From Metellina segmentata (taxonomy: Eukaryota; Arthropoda; Arachnida; Araneae; Tetragnathidae): DNA of 64,000 nt. Numbering within the stretch: position 1 is the first letter of the stretch; every line of letters starts with the position of its first letter. The notes under the pieces are model-generated. The model was not told the DNA's origin, did no database searches, and was given only the letters and a program-made list of their open reading frames with translations. A program made the translations under genes and the position numbers. Location: assembly GCA_947359465.1 (NCBI GenBank), contig OX375878.1, forward strand, positions 88,262,377 through 88,326,376, in the 5' to 3' direction. Shown here piece after piece: positions 44,025 to 55,380 of this stretch.

Positions 44025-45326
44025 CAGAGCCTGTTCACACATTTTTTAGACAATGTATATTGTATTCACAAAACTAAATTACATAAAATTCTTGTGTTTT
44101 AAATGTTCTATTTGATAGCCCTTATTCTGAACTATCTTTCGACACCGTAATTTCCAGGATAACAATGCCTTTTGAAGTGTCAGAAGAGGTATTCTATCCC
44201 ATTCCTCATGAACAGCTTTCCAGAGTCCTGTAAGGGTTGTGGGACGACGTTTGGATAATGCAGATTTTAAAAGTCCGAAAGCACAAAAATCCATAGTTGA
44301 TACATCGGGAGATTTAGTAGGGATATCATTGAATGGTATGGCCTTGATACCGGTTTTTTGTTCCATTTCTTTTAGGAAATTTACAGTGGGTTTTGATGTG
44401 TGACTGCTAGCTTTGTCTTGATGGAGTACCACAGATTGATGGCACTGTGGGTTAAGCGATGGTATTTTATTCAGAAATATTGGCGATAAAATATATTCCT
44501 GATAGTATTTGGTGTTAATATTGACATTTTTTCCCACTCTCTTTATTTTAACTTGCCATTATATGAAAAACCAGCAACAATCAGGAATCCCTTAGAAAAA
44601 CTTTCTTTCGATTCTGTGAACCATGTACTTAAATTTTTTCTCACCATTTAAAATAATAAATATATATATTTTTTGCTACAATCATTTAAATACACCCATG
44701 ATTCATCTATTGTGACAATTTTTTAAAATTTTTCTTTGGATAAGTGTTTCTCATATAGAATTCGGCAGCGTGTCCTGCGTTCAGCGATATACTTGGGAGA
44801 AAGACGATGCACATTGCGTTTTTTCGCTTTCTTAAGATTTAAATCAACGTTCATCATTTTGTTTACAGTGGACATCGAGCATTTTAATGATTTTGAAACT
44901 GTCCTTTGACTAAGGGGATTTTATTTTAACATTAAACAACGTACCTTTGCAATAGTCGAATATGTCCGTTTCTTCCTTGGATACTTGTTTGGAATTTTTG
45001 TCCCACTTGAGGCTCTAATTTGACGTTTTTTTTCCTTTCTTGTTGACGATATTACCTATCGACGCTTTAGATATCACAAAACCATGACTCTCACATCGTT
45101 TATGGATAACGGAATTTCAATATTTCTCTTCGGAAAGAGCATAAATATAGCCTTCGAACCACTGCTTCGTTAAAATCGCCATTTTGAATAAAAACAAACC
45201 TCTCAAGCAGCAAACGATAATTTTGATTTTTAAAAACATAGTTCAACTGCAATTATTTCTTTTGCAGCAAACGATTTTTTATTACCGCTAACCAAAATCA
45301 TCTAAAAAATGTGCGAACAGCCTCTG
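44025..45326 (-). mobile_element. IS630-Tc1-mariner element, DD41D type, complete termini
   Basis: The 1,302-bp element is flanked by TA at 44023-44024 and 45327-45328. The left end CAGAGCCTGTTCACACATTT and the right end, reverse complemented, CAGAGGCTGTTCGCACATTT belong to inverted repeats of about 26 bases with two mismatches. It contains one broken transposase gene on the minus strand. The termini may still be recognised by a transposase supplied elsewhere. Confidence 0.95.
44079..45182 (-). pseudogene. Mariner-like transposase, DD41D, inactivated
   Basis: Cut-and-paste transposase acting on the surrounding inverted repeats. The start MAILTKQWFEGYIYALSEE lies at 45182. The N-terminal DNA-binding region follows with an in-frame stop near 45120, an apparent frameshift in a run of A near 45030 and another stop near 44930. 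The first catalytic Asp is in VTIDESWVY (44705-44707). The last 152 codons (44079-44537) are open and hold the second Asp in VVLHQDKASSH (44415-44417) and the third in SPDVSTMDFCAFG (44289-44291), with 41 residues between them. That spacing defines the DD41D group, which includes rosa-like elements of insects. The total of about 368 codons is normal for the superfamily. Several stops make it dead. Confidence 0.92.
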
Positions 45327-45328
45327 TA

Positions 45329-45860
45329 TCTATCATTCTAAATAGGTTCATAGTTCATTTAGATACCGGATCTCTGAATTGCCAAAATCTGTGCCACAAT
45401 GAATCGATTTAAAACTGCATGCCAATGAGAGTAAAGGAATTTTAAATAAAAGTTTGTTGATCTTGGAGTAATAGCATGTTATAAGATAGACTTGAAAAGT
45501 TGAATTTTTGTCTTAAGTGACAGAAGATCGATGATGTTTACTTTACGAGTTGAAGCTATTATGAAACCTATCTGCCTCAAAAACATTCGTTGAAAACATT
45601 GATTTTCTTGTTTTAAAATGCTGTTGTAAAGTTGGAAAATTGTTATCTATTAACTTTGTTTCGCTTGTACTAAAGACATTTAAAACCCTTTGATATTTGA
45701 CATGCGGAACGTAAGTTTCAAGAAAAAAATAAGCTTGTTTGAAAAGAAATTTATTATGAATATCTGATCAATAGGATTTGCTATCTTTTTATGATGGTGG
45801 AATTCTGAAATATCGCATTCCTGGTGCAAGAGTGCTACAAGTAAAAAAATATTGACATGT
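45329..45860. other. Unique AT-rich DNA, nothing recognised
   Basis: No coding frame or repeat landmarks. Confidence 0.45.
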
Positions 45861-45865
45861 AGGTA

Positions 45866-46211
45866 GGTATTTTGATTAACGTCGTACTGTAGTTACACAT
45901 CGGGCTATTGAAGACGATCCGAGTAATGGTATTTTTTAATTAACGTCGTACTAGAGTAGCACAACGGGCTATTGACTTTATTATCGATCATAATGGGAAA
46001 GATCGAGGACAACACCACGTACTATTTTAACCACGACAGGATGACGAGGCAACACCTGAACTGGCGCCCCACTCTCCAAACTTCCATACCACGCCAACGT
46101 GAGGACATTTGAGGCAACGACAGATTTAACGTGCACCAGCCCCCTTGGTACACGGCGGTCTTTGGTTGGATTCGAACCTGCAAGCCCCCGGTTGCTAATC
46201 CGTTACTCTTC
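45866..46211 (-). mobile_element. SINE-1 with alternative head and duplicated 3' module
   Basis: On the minus strand the head has GGTTGCTAATCCG-complement sequence and GGTTCGAATCC, as in the 19935 copy, then CACCAAGGGGGCTGGTGC and the body. The terminal module occurs twice (about 45870-45925 and 45930-45990). Confidence 0.85.
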
Positions 46212-46557
46212 CGTCGACCAACCGGTATAGTGGTTAAGGTGTTAGCCTCTAGATTGGAAGGTTCCTGGTTCGAATCCGGGTCCGGGCATGGATGTTTGTA
46301 AGCGTATGGTGTAGAGGCGGCTGGTGCACCTTAAATCTGTCGTGGCCGAAAGTCCTCACGTTGGGTTGGTGTGTGGAAGTTTGAAGAGTGGGGTGCCAGC
46401 TCACGTGTTGCTTCGTCATCTGACCGTGGTTCAAAATTACGAGGCGTTGTCCTCGGATCTTTCCCTTAAGGGACTGATCCCGGACCGTCGTCAATAGCCC
46501 GTTGTGTTGCTCTAGTACGACGTTAACTAAAATTACCATTACCATTACCATTACCAT
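46212..46557 (+). mobile_element. SINE-1, full length, head-to-head with previous copy
   Basis: Starts GTCGACCAACCGGTATAGTG, has the B-box GGTTCGAATCC and the complete body, and ends with four ATTACC/CATTACC tail units. It is joined directly to the head of the minus copy, which lacks the outermost part of its own head. The pair is an inverted repeat of about 690 bp in total. Confidence 0.92.
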
Positions 46558-47017
46558 AACTTCATAAGTAGGCAAAGGTAATTTGGTAGTTTTTAATAAA
46601 CGTCGTACTAGAACAACACAATGAGCTATTGACGACAGTCCGGGTAATTGGTAATTTTTTTTAGTTAACGTCGTATAGAGCAACACAACGGGCTATTGAC
46701 GACGGTCCGTGATCAATCCCCTAAGGAAAAGATTCAAGGACAACACCACTTAAATTTGAACCATGGTCAGATGACGAGGCAACACCTGAGCTTGCACCTA
46801 GGGATTGCAATCTGGTACGATTTTCAATTCGGCCGGTTCCGGCCGGATTGGTACTTTGTTAATAAAAGACTAATCTGTTGGTATTTTTCCAAAATCGGCT
46901 GAGTGAAAGTAGGTAAAAAGGATATTGTTCCAAATTGACGAACCAAACGTTTATTTTAGCATTATAAAATCAACTTTATTAATAATTATCCATAGGTAGG
47001 AAATCAATCACCAACAA

Positions 47018-47459
47018 TTGTTGTTGTTGTTTCTTATGCCTACACTGGCAGACCAGAGGAGTGCCAGGCCCGTCGAAGACGGCAAGAGGCGAGGGGGGTG
47101 CGCCTTCCATGTTATTGAGCCCCATTGGGAGGAAGTCCGACTTTGCTCGACATACATGACACATCCGTTTTACAGGAAGGTCTCTTTCATACATCCATTC
47201 ACTCACACATATCGTAATTTAGATCCCAATCGGTCGATATTCCCCTGATCAGGTACCCCCAGAGGTATTGATTTGGTATGGGAACATGGGGGACATTGTG
47301 ACCACGACCTATTTAACGTGCCCCAGTCACCATTAGTGAACACGACGGTCTTTAGCGCCGATCTCGCAATCATCAGAATTGGAGGCTCCGCCGAGGACAG
47401 AACCCTCAACCCTTGTGATGCGAGCCCGACGCTCTACTGACTGAGCTACCGCGGCTCTC
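47018..47459 (-). mobile_element. SINE-2 inside the hAT element, 11-bp TSD
   Basis: The TSD ATCACCAACAA lies at 47007-47017 and 47460-47470. On the minus strand the head GAGAGCCGCGGTAGCTCAGT then AGTAGAGCGTCGGGCTCGCA has a canonical A-box (TAGCTCAGTCAGTAGAG) and a B-box region (GGGTTGAGGGTTCTG) that is less canonical. The body includes GTGAACACGACGG complement blocks and AAACGGATGTGTCATGTATG. The tail is (AAC)n. It differs in sequence from SINE-1. Confidence 0.92.
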
Positions 47460-47589
47460 ATCACCAACAACAAATTATAGTAACTACTAGTACTACTAGT
47501 AGTAAGTATTGAACGATTGATGATGATCAGTCTTACGTTTGAAAGAACGATCTAAGGAAACAAATCGTATTAATTGTGTTGTCCCCCTA

Positions 47590-48240
47590 CCTACTTCTCA
47601 ATGAACTGCAAATATATCCAGCGGCCGACAAAGCCCTCTCAGCTTCGACACTAGTTGGTTTAACCGTCATTAAGTAATCGTACATAAGAGACAAATATTT
47701 TCCTTTCACTCCCTCTATTTCATATGAAGTTATTTCTGTCTTCTGTATTTTCTCAAAATCTGTTTCCTTTCTAAAATTGGTCTTTTTGCAGATGACTACA
47801 TTGTCTTGCAGAATTTGCTTTACTAATTCCTCTTTAATATTAAATTAGTTTGCAATGAAAATGAGTTGGAACTTAAGATTTCTTCTGCTGCAGGTTCCAC
47901 ATTTTCGTTGTCATCTTTAATTGGTTTAATATTTTTTCATTTCCTGTCGCGTAAGATTCTTTTTTGGCATACGAAATGTAGGATCAGCTTGTCTCATGTT
48001 TTGATCATATTTTTTTGGATTCTTTAAATAAAATAATATTATTGTTATTATCGTGCAACGTTCTTTTATCCTTACATGTAGTGCCTCAGATAATTCAGCG
48101 CTTAAGATAAGTGTCTTGTTTTCCAGCGTTTCTAAAATGTTGTTTCAGCAGTAAAAAGAGTCGCATATCAACTGCATATTGCCTCCACTGCCAATTTAAT
48201 TGTGTTTTGTTTCTAAATGTACTTTTAAACCTTTGTACGT
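47590..48240 (-). pseudogene. hAT transposase remnant with C-terminal dimerisation motif
   Basis: The minus strand encodes the hallmark hAT C-terminal region: GKYLSLMYDYLMTVKPTSVE, then AERALSAAGYICSSLRSR and a stop (TAG) just where the family usually continues. Near 48055-48115 the strand also reads ELSEALHVRIKERC, like the hAT block before the catalytic core's end. Between and upstream the frame is broken by stops and much of the catalytic core is missing. hAT transposases dimerise through this C-terminal part. This copy cannot be functional. Confidence 0.85.
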
Positions 48241-48659
48241 TTCCTTCCTTTCAGTAAATTTCTTTCCTTCGAAAAAAATATTATTGATAATTTAATTTGT
48301 TATTTTTACTAAAATTCTCCAAATTGATGATTGAAATATATACAGTCGATTAATTCAGAATCGATTCCTTAATAAACGATTTTGCAACTTTAAAGTTGGG
48401 TTTGAATAATCGGTTTTTTAATTTTAAAATTCGGGTTTATCGAATCCGGACCGGATTTGATTGATATTGCCGGATCCGGTAGGTAGCCGAACGCTGCCGG
48501 ATCGGATTGCTATCCCTACTTGCACCACTCCAAACTTCCACACCAACCCAAGATGAGGACTTTCGGCTACGACAAGTAGGCAAAGGAAGTCAGCGTTTGT
48601 TAAAATACACAACAGAAAAACTTTTCAATGCTTACAAAATGTTAATGTATTGTTAAGTT

Positions 48660-49480
48660 GATACGATGTGCGAAAAGGAAAAAATCTGAGTGTTTCGCAG
48701 TTCATCACGCGAAACAAAGAAGATAAATGTTATCCTGTAAAAAGTGTCCTTCGAGAGAAAGAGAGATATGACTCTCGAGTCTTTTATCTCCGATATTTTT
48801 TAACCAACACCGACCACAATGCAATCCGACACCATCTCTTCAAAAGGAATTCGAGCGACAAAATAAAAGGGCGTAAAAAAACCTGCGAGAGTTTTACGCG
48901 TTTTGAACGGATCTCTCTGTCTTTAAGAATTAAGCCTCGGTAAACTGGCAATCAGTCATCTCCCGCTTTTTGCTTTCAGGCGACGCAGCCTGAAAAAACC
49001 TATACAGATGAGAAGTGAAGAGAGAAGAAAAGAAAGAGAAAATGGCGAAGAGATGAAAAAGAAATAGGGGGTCGAGGCGAAAGGGAAAAAAAGAGGATGG
49101 CGCTGAAATATCGTCTGCCTCATCCATCTTTTTCCGTTCTGCAAGACTCGGTGGCAGCAGGACTTTCCCAAGTTATCAAGACTGGCTGGAAGTTGAACCA
49201 CCCACGTCAAAAACGCGCATCGAGGTATCGATTACGAATAGATATAGCGCGGAATGTGACTGGGATGATCGTATTTTGTTCGCAACGGGATGCTCGCAGT
49301 TTGGGTTTCGATTTGCCGTTGTCTTTGAGGCTGTTGCAACGGCCTTAGCAGCCGTAGCGACTGGATTTGGTTCATGGCGAAAATCATCGGCAAAAAAGTA
49401 CAAAACTGTATTTAAGCTCCCTTCTCGATAGCTTTTATAACAACACCCTGATCTCAAAATCCGATGCTTTCATTGAATGG
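48660..49480. other. GC-balanced unique island
   Basis: Complex, non-repetitive sequence with a purine-rich strip at about 49010-49095 and short frames on both strands (91, 83 and 93 codons) lacking recognisable domains. Composition stands out from the AT-rich flanks. Candidate conserved noncoding element. Confidence 0.3.
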
Positions 49481-49484
49481 TTAG

Positions 49485-49625
49485 ACATGGTGTAGCCTCG
49501 TGATCTGACTTTAGTTCAAAAATGTTGTCCCGGGATCCTTCCTTTTGATTTGGTCCTGGACCGTCGCCAGTAGCCCGTTGTGTTGCACTAGTACGACGTT
49601 AATTAAAACACCTACCTACCATCCA
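49485..49625 (+). mobile_element. SINE-1 3' fragment
   Basis: GTAGCCTCGTGATCTGACTT, TGGACCGTCGCCAGTAGCCC and AGTACGACGTTAATTAAAAC; the 5' half is absent. Confidence 0.85.
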
Positions 49626-49832
49626 ATGATGAAGGTGAACATTTTGCCGAGTTTATTGGCTATTTGTACTCCATAGCTTCAACCGCCATTGCAACGGTAA
49701 CTGAGTCCACTGATCCAGTGCCTTTAAAATCTGGTATTCTTTAGTGTGACTATCAGTGGACTCCATCTTAACAATTGATCTAGTGCTATGTGTGTGGTTA
49801 ATGCTGCTTATAAACATAAAAAGGGTCTAGCT

Positions 49833-50312
49833 CTGTATTTCTCAAAGGGTGTGCAGCGGCACACTTGTACGCCCAATGAAATCCCAAGGAGATACATGGG
49901 GTGATATAAAATGATTTTATATTCATGTAGTTCAATATAGTACATTATATTTTCATTTCAGCATTCAAATGTGTCCTTTGCGGCAGATAATTATTTTATT
50001 AAGAAGGGGGGATATGCAGTGCAGCAAAGACAGTAGCAAAATACGTAGTGAAACTTGCTCAAACGGGATTTGTCCAGAAGCACAAATGCAGCTGCTCCAA
50101 GTCATGCTGTGAGGCTGCAGTGAACTGCCACGTTAGTAGTAATACGTTGTGCAAGTGGAAGTGTTGTGATTAATAGTGCAACGTTTTTCGTGTGACATAT
50201 TTTCGGATCATAAGTAAATATATGTTATATATTTCGTATTTTGTGTGCTGCGCCTACGATATTTTGTAAGACTTCAAGTGTGCTTCGACTTCAAATATTT
50301 TGAGAACCACTG
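49833..50312. mobile_element. Small non-autonomous hAT element
   Basis: The flanks GTCTAGCT (49825-49832) and GTCTAGCA (50313-50320) match at 7 of 8 bases. The left end CTGTATTTCTCAAAGGG and the right end, reverse complemented, CAGTGGTTCTCAAAATA share the CAGTGnTTCTCAAA form of many animal hAT elements. Inside are GTGTGCAGCGGCACAC and CTGCGCCTACG. No transposase. Confidence 0.75.
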
Positions 50313-50320
50313 GTCTAGCA

Positions 50321-52395
50321 AATAATAAGTCACGTATACTAGATTAATGCATTATGTTCTGAAAAAAATGATAGTTATACAAAACATTAAAAACTTATCT
50401 ATCTTCAGGTATCTTGCATTATCCGGAGAGATATGGATGAATCTCTGAGAGGGTATCGTTTCTATGGTTATCGGGGGGGGGGGGGGCGAGGTTAGGATGT
50501 GGGCAGAAGAAAAATGTGAAATGGTTTGTATTCTGTAACGATAAGTTTGATTTAAGGGTAGTAATTATTTTTGCGTGTTTTTTAAGAGATTGTGCATGTG
50601 ATGGAAATAAAAAATTCTGTGGCATTTGTGCAAATTAACCCTTTTGAGTTTCACAAGATTTCAGAGTAGCGTAGCATTGTTTTACCCCAAAATTATGACT
50701 AAATAATGACCCCACATGACTAAATAATCACATTGATTAGTTGAAAGAATCCCAGGAAAAATTCCAGTGATCCAGATGGTAAAAAGTGATCAAAAGACAC
50801 GATGGAAGAGAGCAAGTTGTAGAAAGGATGGATAAATGCTTCCGCACCCCTCTGAGGGTTAAAACTCGGAATGCCCATTTGGTCTTCACGAAGGTCACGT
50901 TCGTCATTAATCCAGGACGTGGGACCGGTCGTCTTTTCTGGTACTGGCGTGCTGATCTGCAGACTGTCACTTTTAATACATTAAATGATTATACTGTGTG
51001 TTATACTGTGTGATCTGAACAATCGTACCAAAATGAAAACTCTCAGAATTTCTTACAAAAGGGAACATTTTGCGACTGGTGTGATCCCGTTATCTCCCTT
51101 CTGCATATTCGTCCTATAAATTGATAAACATATGAAAATGCTCCCTGTTAGTGTGTGAAGTTTTAAATTTTACGAGCAGTGAACATGTTATTAGTTTTGA
51201 AAATGATAAGTGTGCTGAAATATAATAAGACTGATGGCAATCTATGATGCATATCCTAAATTATGTCGGCATACAGCGACAAATATGGGAATAATGGTAG
51301 CATTTGTGAACTGTCAGTAATTTCACAAATATGAAATTGATTATATACTGAAGAGCTTATCGGTTTTGTAAAACCAGATAGAATTAACAATAATTCACTC
51401 AATTCTGTCAAACTCAAATTATAATAGATGAAGATTGTTCAATGAAATCAGTGCTAAATATTGACATTTAACACTAATTTAACTGTAGATTGATTATTGT
51501 GTCAGAGTTCTAAACGTATGATTCCTATAACAAAATGCATAACTACAAAAATAAGCATGAATTAATTAACACGCGTTTGAATGTTGGATTCAACCAGTGA
51601 GTCACAAAGGAATAAAATCTTCACTTTTACGTTTTTATTTTATTATTCTCGAATCTAAAACTATATTAAAAAGGGACTAAAATACAGATGAACAGTTTAC
51701 AAGGTAGCTTTCCGTATCCATATAACGTAAATAATTAATCCGATACTTTTGTTGCATTTGCCAACACAAAACCACCTATTTACTTTATCACACAATTCGC
51801 CCCTTCACGGTCTGCTCGAAACAAAAGAAGCATTACATAAAATGAATCATAACCCCTCCTTGAAGCGTAACATCAAATCCCTCCCCAGTTCCTGGCACAA
51901 TGGATATCCATTTCCTGTAGAGACGGATGGGCACGAATTTCATCCAATGAATTCAATCCTATCCCCCCCCCGGTTTCCATCCCCTTGGAAATTTAATCCA
52001 CCTGTTGATGTCATACCATAAAAAGGAGGTTGTCCCAAAGGTGAGTTTTATGTTACCAGAGAAAATTGGATTCTCCAATGAGCACACAATCAGCTCTAAT
52101 ATTCAACTGGATAGGATTACAAAGGAGCTGCCCTTAGCGAGTGTCTTCTGTCCTTCAGAACTGTGCGTGGTCGGGATGATTAGGAATTTAATTGTATGCT
52201 TCACAGAAGCCATAGCTTCCATTGCGCATGAGTGGTTTTGACCCTAGGTACAAAGAATTTTCTCATCCAAGAAGCTCAGCAGGGAGAATGCGTTTTCCCT
52301 ATTAGTTGCTGCTTTGATTTTATTTTCATTTCTTATGGGAATATTGAATGAGAATATATAATCTTTGAATGGGAATATAACATATTAATTAAAAC
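50321..52395. other. Unique DNA with a poly-G run
   Basis: Fourteen G residues in a row lie at 50473-50486. A duplicated TATACTGTGTG lies near 50992 and 51002. Frames of 68-90 codons lack recognisable domains. No element ends seen. Confidence 0.4.
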
Positions 52396-52399
52396 TTTA

Positions 52400-53160
52400 A
52401 GGTTGGTGGTCTTCCAATGAAGGAAAAGGGTTGTTCGAATAAGCTGTGCTGTAGAAATTACATGTAGAGGGTTCTCGAAGTGTCTTTAGTAGCCAACTTC
52501 ACGCGACGAATAAACTAAAGTTGGTTTAAAAAATATTCAAATCTATTAGTTTTTAGATGAAGAGTAAGGAATGCCTTCAAATGAAGAAAAGGGTTGTTCA
52601 AATGAGTAGTGCTGTAGAATTTAGATGCAGAGGGTTTTCGCAATGATTTAGTTATCATATTCACACGGTGAATAAACTACAAATGGTTCCAAAAGTCTTA
52701 AAAACTGTTGGTTTTCAAATGAAGAGTAAGGAGTCCATTCAAATGAAGGAAAATGGTTGTTCAAACGAGCAGTGCTGTAGAATTTAGATGCAGAGGGTTA
52801 TCGTAATGACGTAGTTATCATATTCACACGGTGAATAAACTACTGTTGGTCCCCAAAATATTGAAAACTGTTGGTGTTCATATGGAAAGTAAGGATTGTT
52901 TTCAAATGAATATAAAATGTTGTTCAAATGAACAGTTCTGTAGAAATTTCATGCGGAGGAGTTTGGAAATTAATTTAGTTACTATCCTTCACATAGCAAA
53001 TAAACTAAAGTTTTTCCCCAAATTTTTTTCTTTCTTTAAAAATTAAAACATTTTTTCAAATGATTAACAGGGGATGTTCAGATGAACACTGCTATTAAAA
53101 TTGCGTAGACAATTTTTTAAATGACTTTAATTACCATCTTCACGGGTGTATGTCAGCCCT
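52400..53160. repeat. Five-copy tandem array, about 163 bp unit
   Basis: GGTTGTTCAAATGAGCAGTG or variants start near 52429, 52591, 52754, 52919 and 53072. Each copy has GCTGTAGAATTTAGATGCAG, a TTATCATATTCACACGGTGA block and GAATAAACTA. The third copy is closest to the second. Confidence 0.9.
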
Positions 53161-53694
53161 CAATATGTCTTACTGACTCGTCATGAAAATTTACCCATTG
53201 ATTCCGATTTTGTATTTGCAATGAAAGAAAGTAATAGTTAAAGGAATCAAGACAGAAAAAATCATCTTTTGTTTGAATATTTCGATTAATTACAAATTGT
53301 TTCCTCAATTTCCAAGAGGTAAAAATTTTGGTTAAAGGTACGCTGTGCTTATATTTTAATATGTCATGTGTACTCTAACAGCATCGGGTGCAGTGGACGT
53401 TCAGGATCAGGGCTGAAAAAGCAAAAAGAAGGCTACAAGTACTATTTTTGAAAAATATTCTCGAATCATTTTGTGGGTAAACTGCACACGAATATTTAAT
53501 TGAGTATGAAAATTGAAAAGTGGGATCATTACTCATTCCTTCAAATAAATGCGTTCCCTTTCAATGATGATGCATTCAAATATCTGTTTATGAAAAGCTA
53601 AACATATCATGGGGAAAAGGTCAGTATTTACTGTGGAAGATTACAACTTGAACCTACAAAGAACACACAGACTTGAGTTAATGTATGTACAAAG
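53161..53694. other. Unique AT-rich DNA, nothing recognised
   Basis: No coding frame with a recognisable domain. A 76-codon frame at 53609-53839 runs into the duplication that follows. Confidence 0.4.
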
Positions 53695-54255
53695 TAATTC
53701 CATGGATTACCATTCAAGGTTCGTTAGTAAAAATGTAGATAAATATTTCGTAAACCAGGTAATTCCTTTCATTGAATTTCATGATCAATGCATTCTTGCA
53801 AAATGTCATTTTTGGCAGAGACAATGGGTAAAATCCTAAATATTTGAAGACCCCATGTTACATTCCTTATCTTTAATCACCCTGTGTACATACATGTTCG
53901 TTTTCGCCACCAAAAATAAAATTTTTCAGATTAGATTTCATTTCCTCAGTTTCGTTTTCTCTAAATAATAATTTATGAACAAAGAAATTCCATAAGAGTA
54001 CATTTAAGGTTTCGTGAGTAAAAATATAGCAAAATATTTTGTAAACCAGGTAATTCCTTTCACTGAATTTCATGATCAATGCATATCTTCAAAAAGACAT
54101 TTTTGGCAGAGATAATGGGTAAAATCTTAAATCTCCTCTACTCCCCTGCCTTACACTCCTTAGCTTTAATTACATTGTGTACATGTTCGTTTTTGCAACC
54201 AAATAAAATTGCTCAGACTAGTTTTTCATTTCTTCAGTTGCGTTATGTCCACATA
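53695..54255. repeat. Two-copy tandem duplication, about 290 bp unit
   Basis: GTAAACCAGGTAATTCCTTT near 53751 and 54041, each followed by GAATTTCATGATCAATGCAT, CATTTTTGGCAGAGA, ATGGGTAAAATC and GTGTACATGTTCGTTTT-like sequence. The copies are about 290 bases apart and moderately diverged. Confidence 0.88.
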
Positions 54256-55105
54256 ATTACCAAATATGCTAAGATGATCGAACTGATAATAATTTTTCAT
54301 TTAAATATACTAATTTAAACTGGACTGTTATTGAATTGTGGTGGTAAACAAATTCACTTGTTAGTTATCTTTTATCCTCTATATTTAGTCTTACTGCTTC
54401 AAAACGGCCAATCTTGTTTCATTGTTCCTTTAAAACACAATGTCATGAAAGTCAAATATAGTTTAAAGGGTTCCAAGTAGAAGGGAAAAGTTGGGGTACA
54501 TATTATGCATTTAAGCAAAGAATGCATACAAATTGTTTAATCCAATGTACTCTACAATATAAAATTATAAACTCTTTTTTTTTTCAGCTATAACTTATCT
54601 TGCCTTTAAAATCATGCTACCCATCATTTATCATTTGTTTTTCTCCATCAAATGTTCACCCAATTTCACTTAGAAAATCAAGATATCGAATAATAATCAT
54701 TTGCAATGAGATTCCATGAATCCCGAGAAGGAAATCATAGTCATCGAATTGGTGAGAATGTAAAACTGCAAAAAGCCAAGAATTAGCTCCAAATTAACCT
54801 TTATGTATTTAAAGATTGTCCAAAGAACTTAAATATATCGTCGCCTTGCAAGCGAAACACCTCAAGTCAACTAGTTCTGAAAAAACAAAAGTAAAAATCC
54901 TACTCCCTAAGCCAAACTTACTATGTGCGTTTTCCAAGGCAAAACCTAACCTTAAAAAAATGAGTTAGTGGATTTCACCAGTCTAAAGATCACCGCATTC
55001 TTGCTTAGAACAGCTAAAACACTTATCTTTTAAACTTTGACTTGACACTTGTTAGCCAACAAATGATTCTTTCGAATCTTCAACCAAAAAGCGCTAAATT
55101 TTGGA
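54256..55105. other. Unique AT-rich DNA, nothing recognised
   Basis: No repeats, element ends or plausible coding frames. Confidence 0.45.
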
Positions 55106-55109
55106 ACGA

Positions 55110-55380
55110 GAAAAACATTTATGATAGGTCATTTAATAGGTAATAAGCTTAGCAACTGAAGAAACATTTCCTATGGGGTCGATTTATGGGTTCTGCATAC
55201 AGAGATAAGCTTAAAACTCTTCAGAAACTTAAAAACATTTCGTATGGGGTCACTTGACAGGTAATTCATGCAGCAATAAACTAAGGACATAACATCAACT
55301 AGAAAACATTTTATGGGTCATTTAATAGGTACTGCACACAGCAATAAGCTTAGGACTAATCAGCGACTAAAAAAAACTAT
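55110..55380. repeat. Four-copy diverged minisatellite, about 60-73 bp unit
   Basis: AATAAGCTTAGCAACTGAAG, GATAAGCTTAAAACTCTTCA, AATAAACTAAGGACATAACA and AATAAGCTTAGGACTAATCA start successive copies, with AACATTTCCTATGGGGTC and ATTTAATAGGTACTGCA-like blocks. Confidence 0.8.

Larger units (their letters stand above)
46799..48518 (-). mobile_element. hAT element with 8-bp TSD, decayed, carrying a SINE-2
   Basis: The TSD CTTGCACC lies at 46791-46798 and 48519-48526. Ends are TAGGGATTGCAATCTGG and, reverse complemented, TAGGGATAGCAATCCGATCC. Length is 1,720 bp including the nested SINE-2 (47018-47459). A degenerate hAT transposase lies on the minus strand. Remnant regions near both ends repeat CCGGAT-rich strings (GGCCGGTTCCGGCCGGATTG, CCGGACCGGATTTGATTGAT). 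Confidence 0.93.
46579..48573 (-). mobile_element. SINE-1, head-truncated, interrupted by a hAT element
   Basis: The TSD AAGTAGGCAAAGG lies at 46566-46578 and 48574-48586. The SINE is in two pieces, 46579-46798 and 48519-48573, separated by the hAT element at 46799-48518. The outer piece ends in TCGTAGCCGAAAGTCCTCAT on the minus strand, so the copy was 5' truncated when it inserted. Its 3' module is duplicated. Confidence 0.93.
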
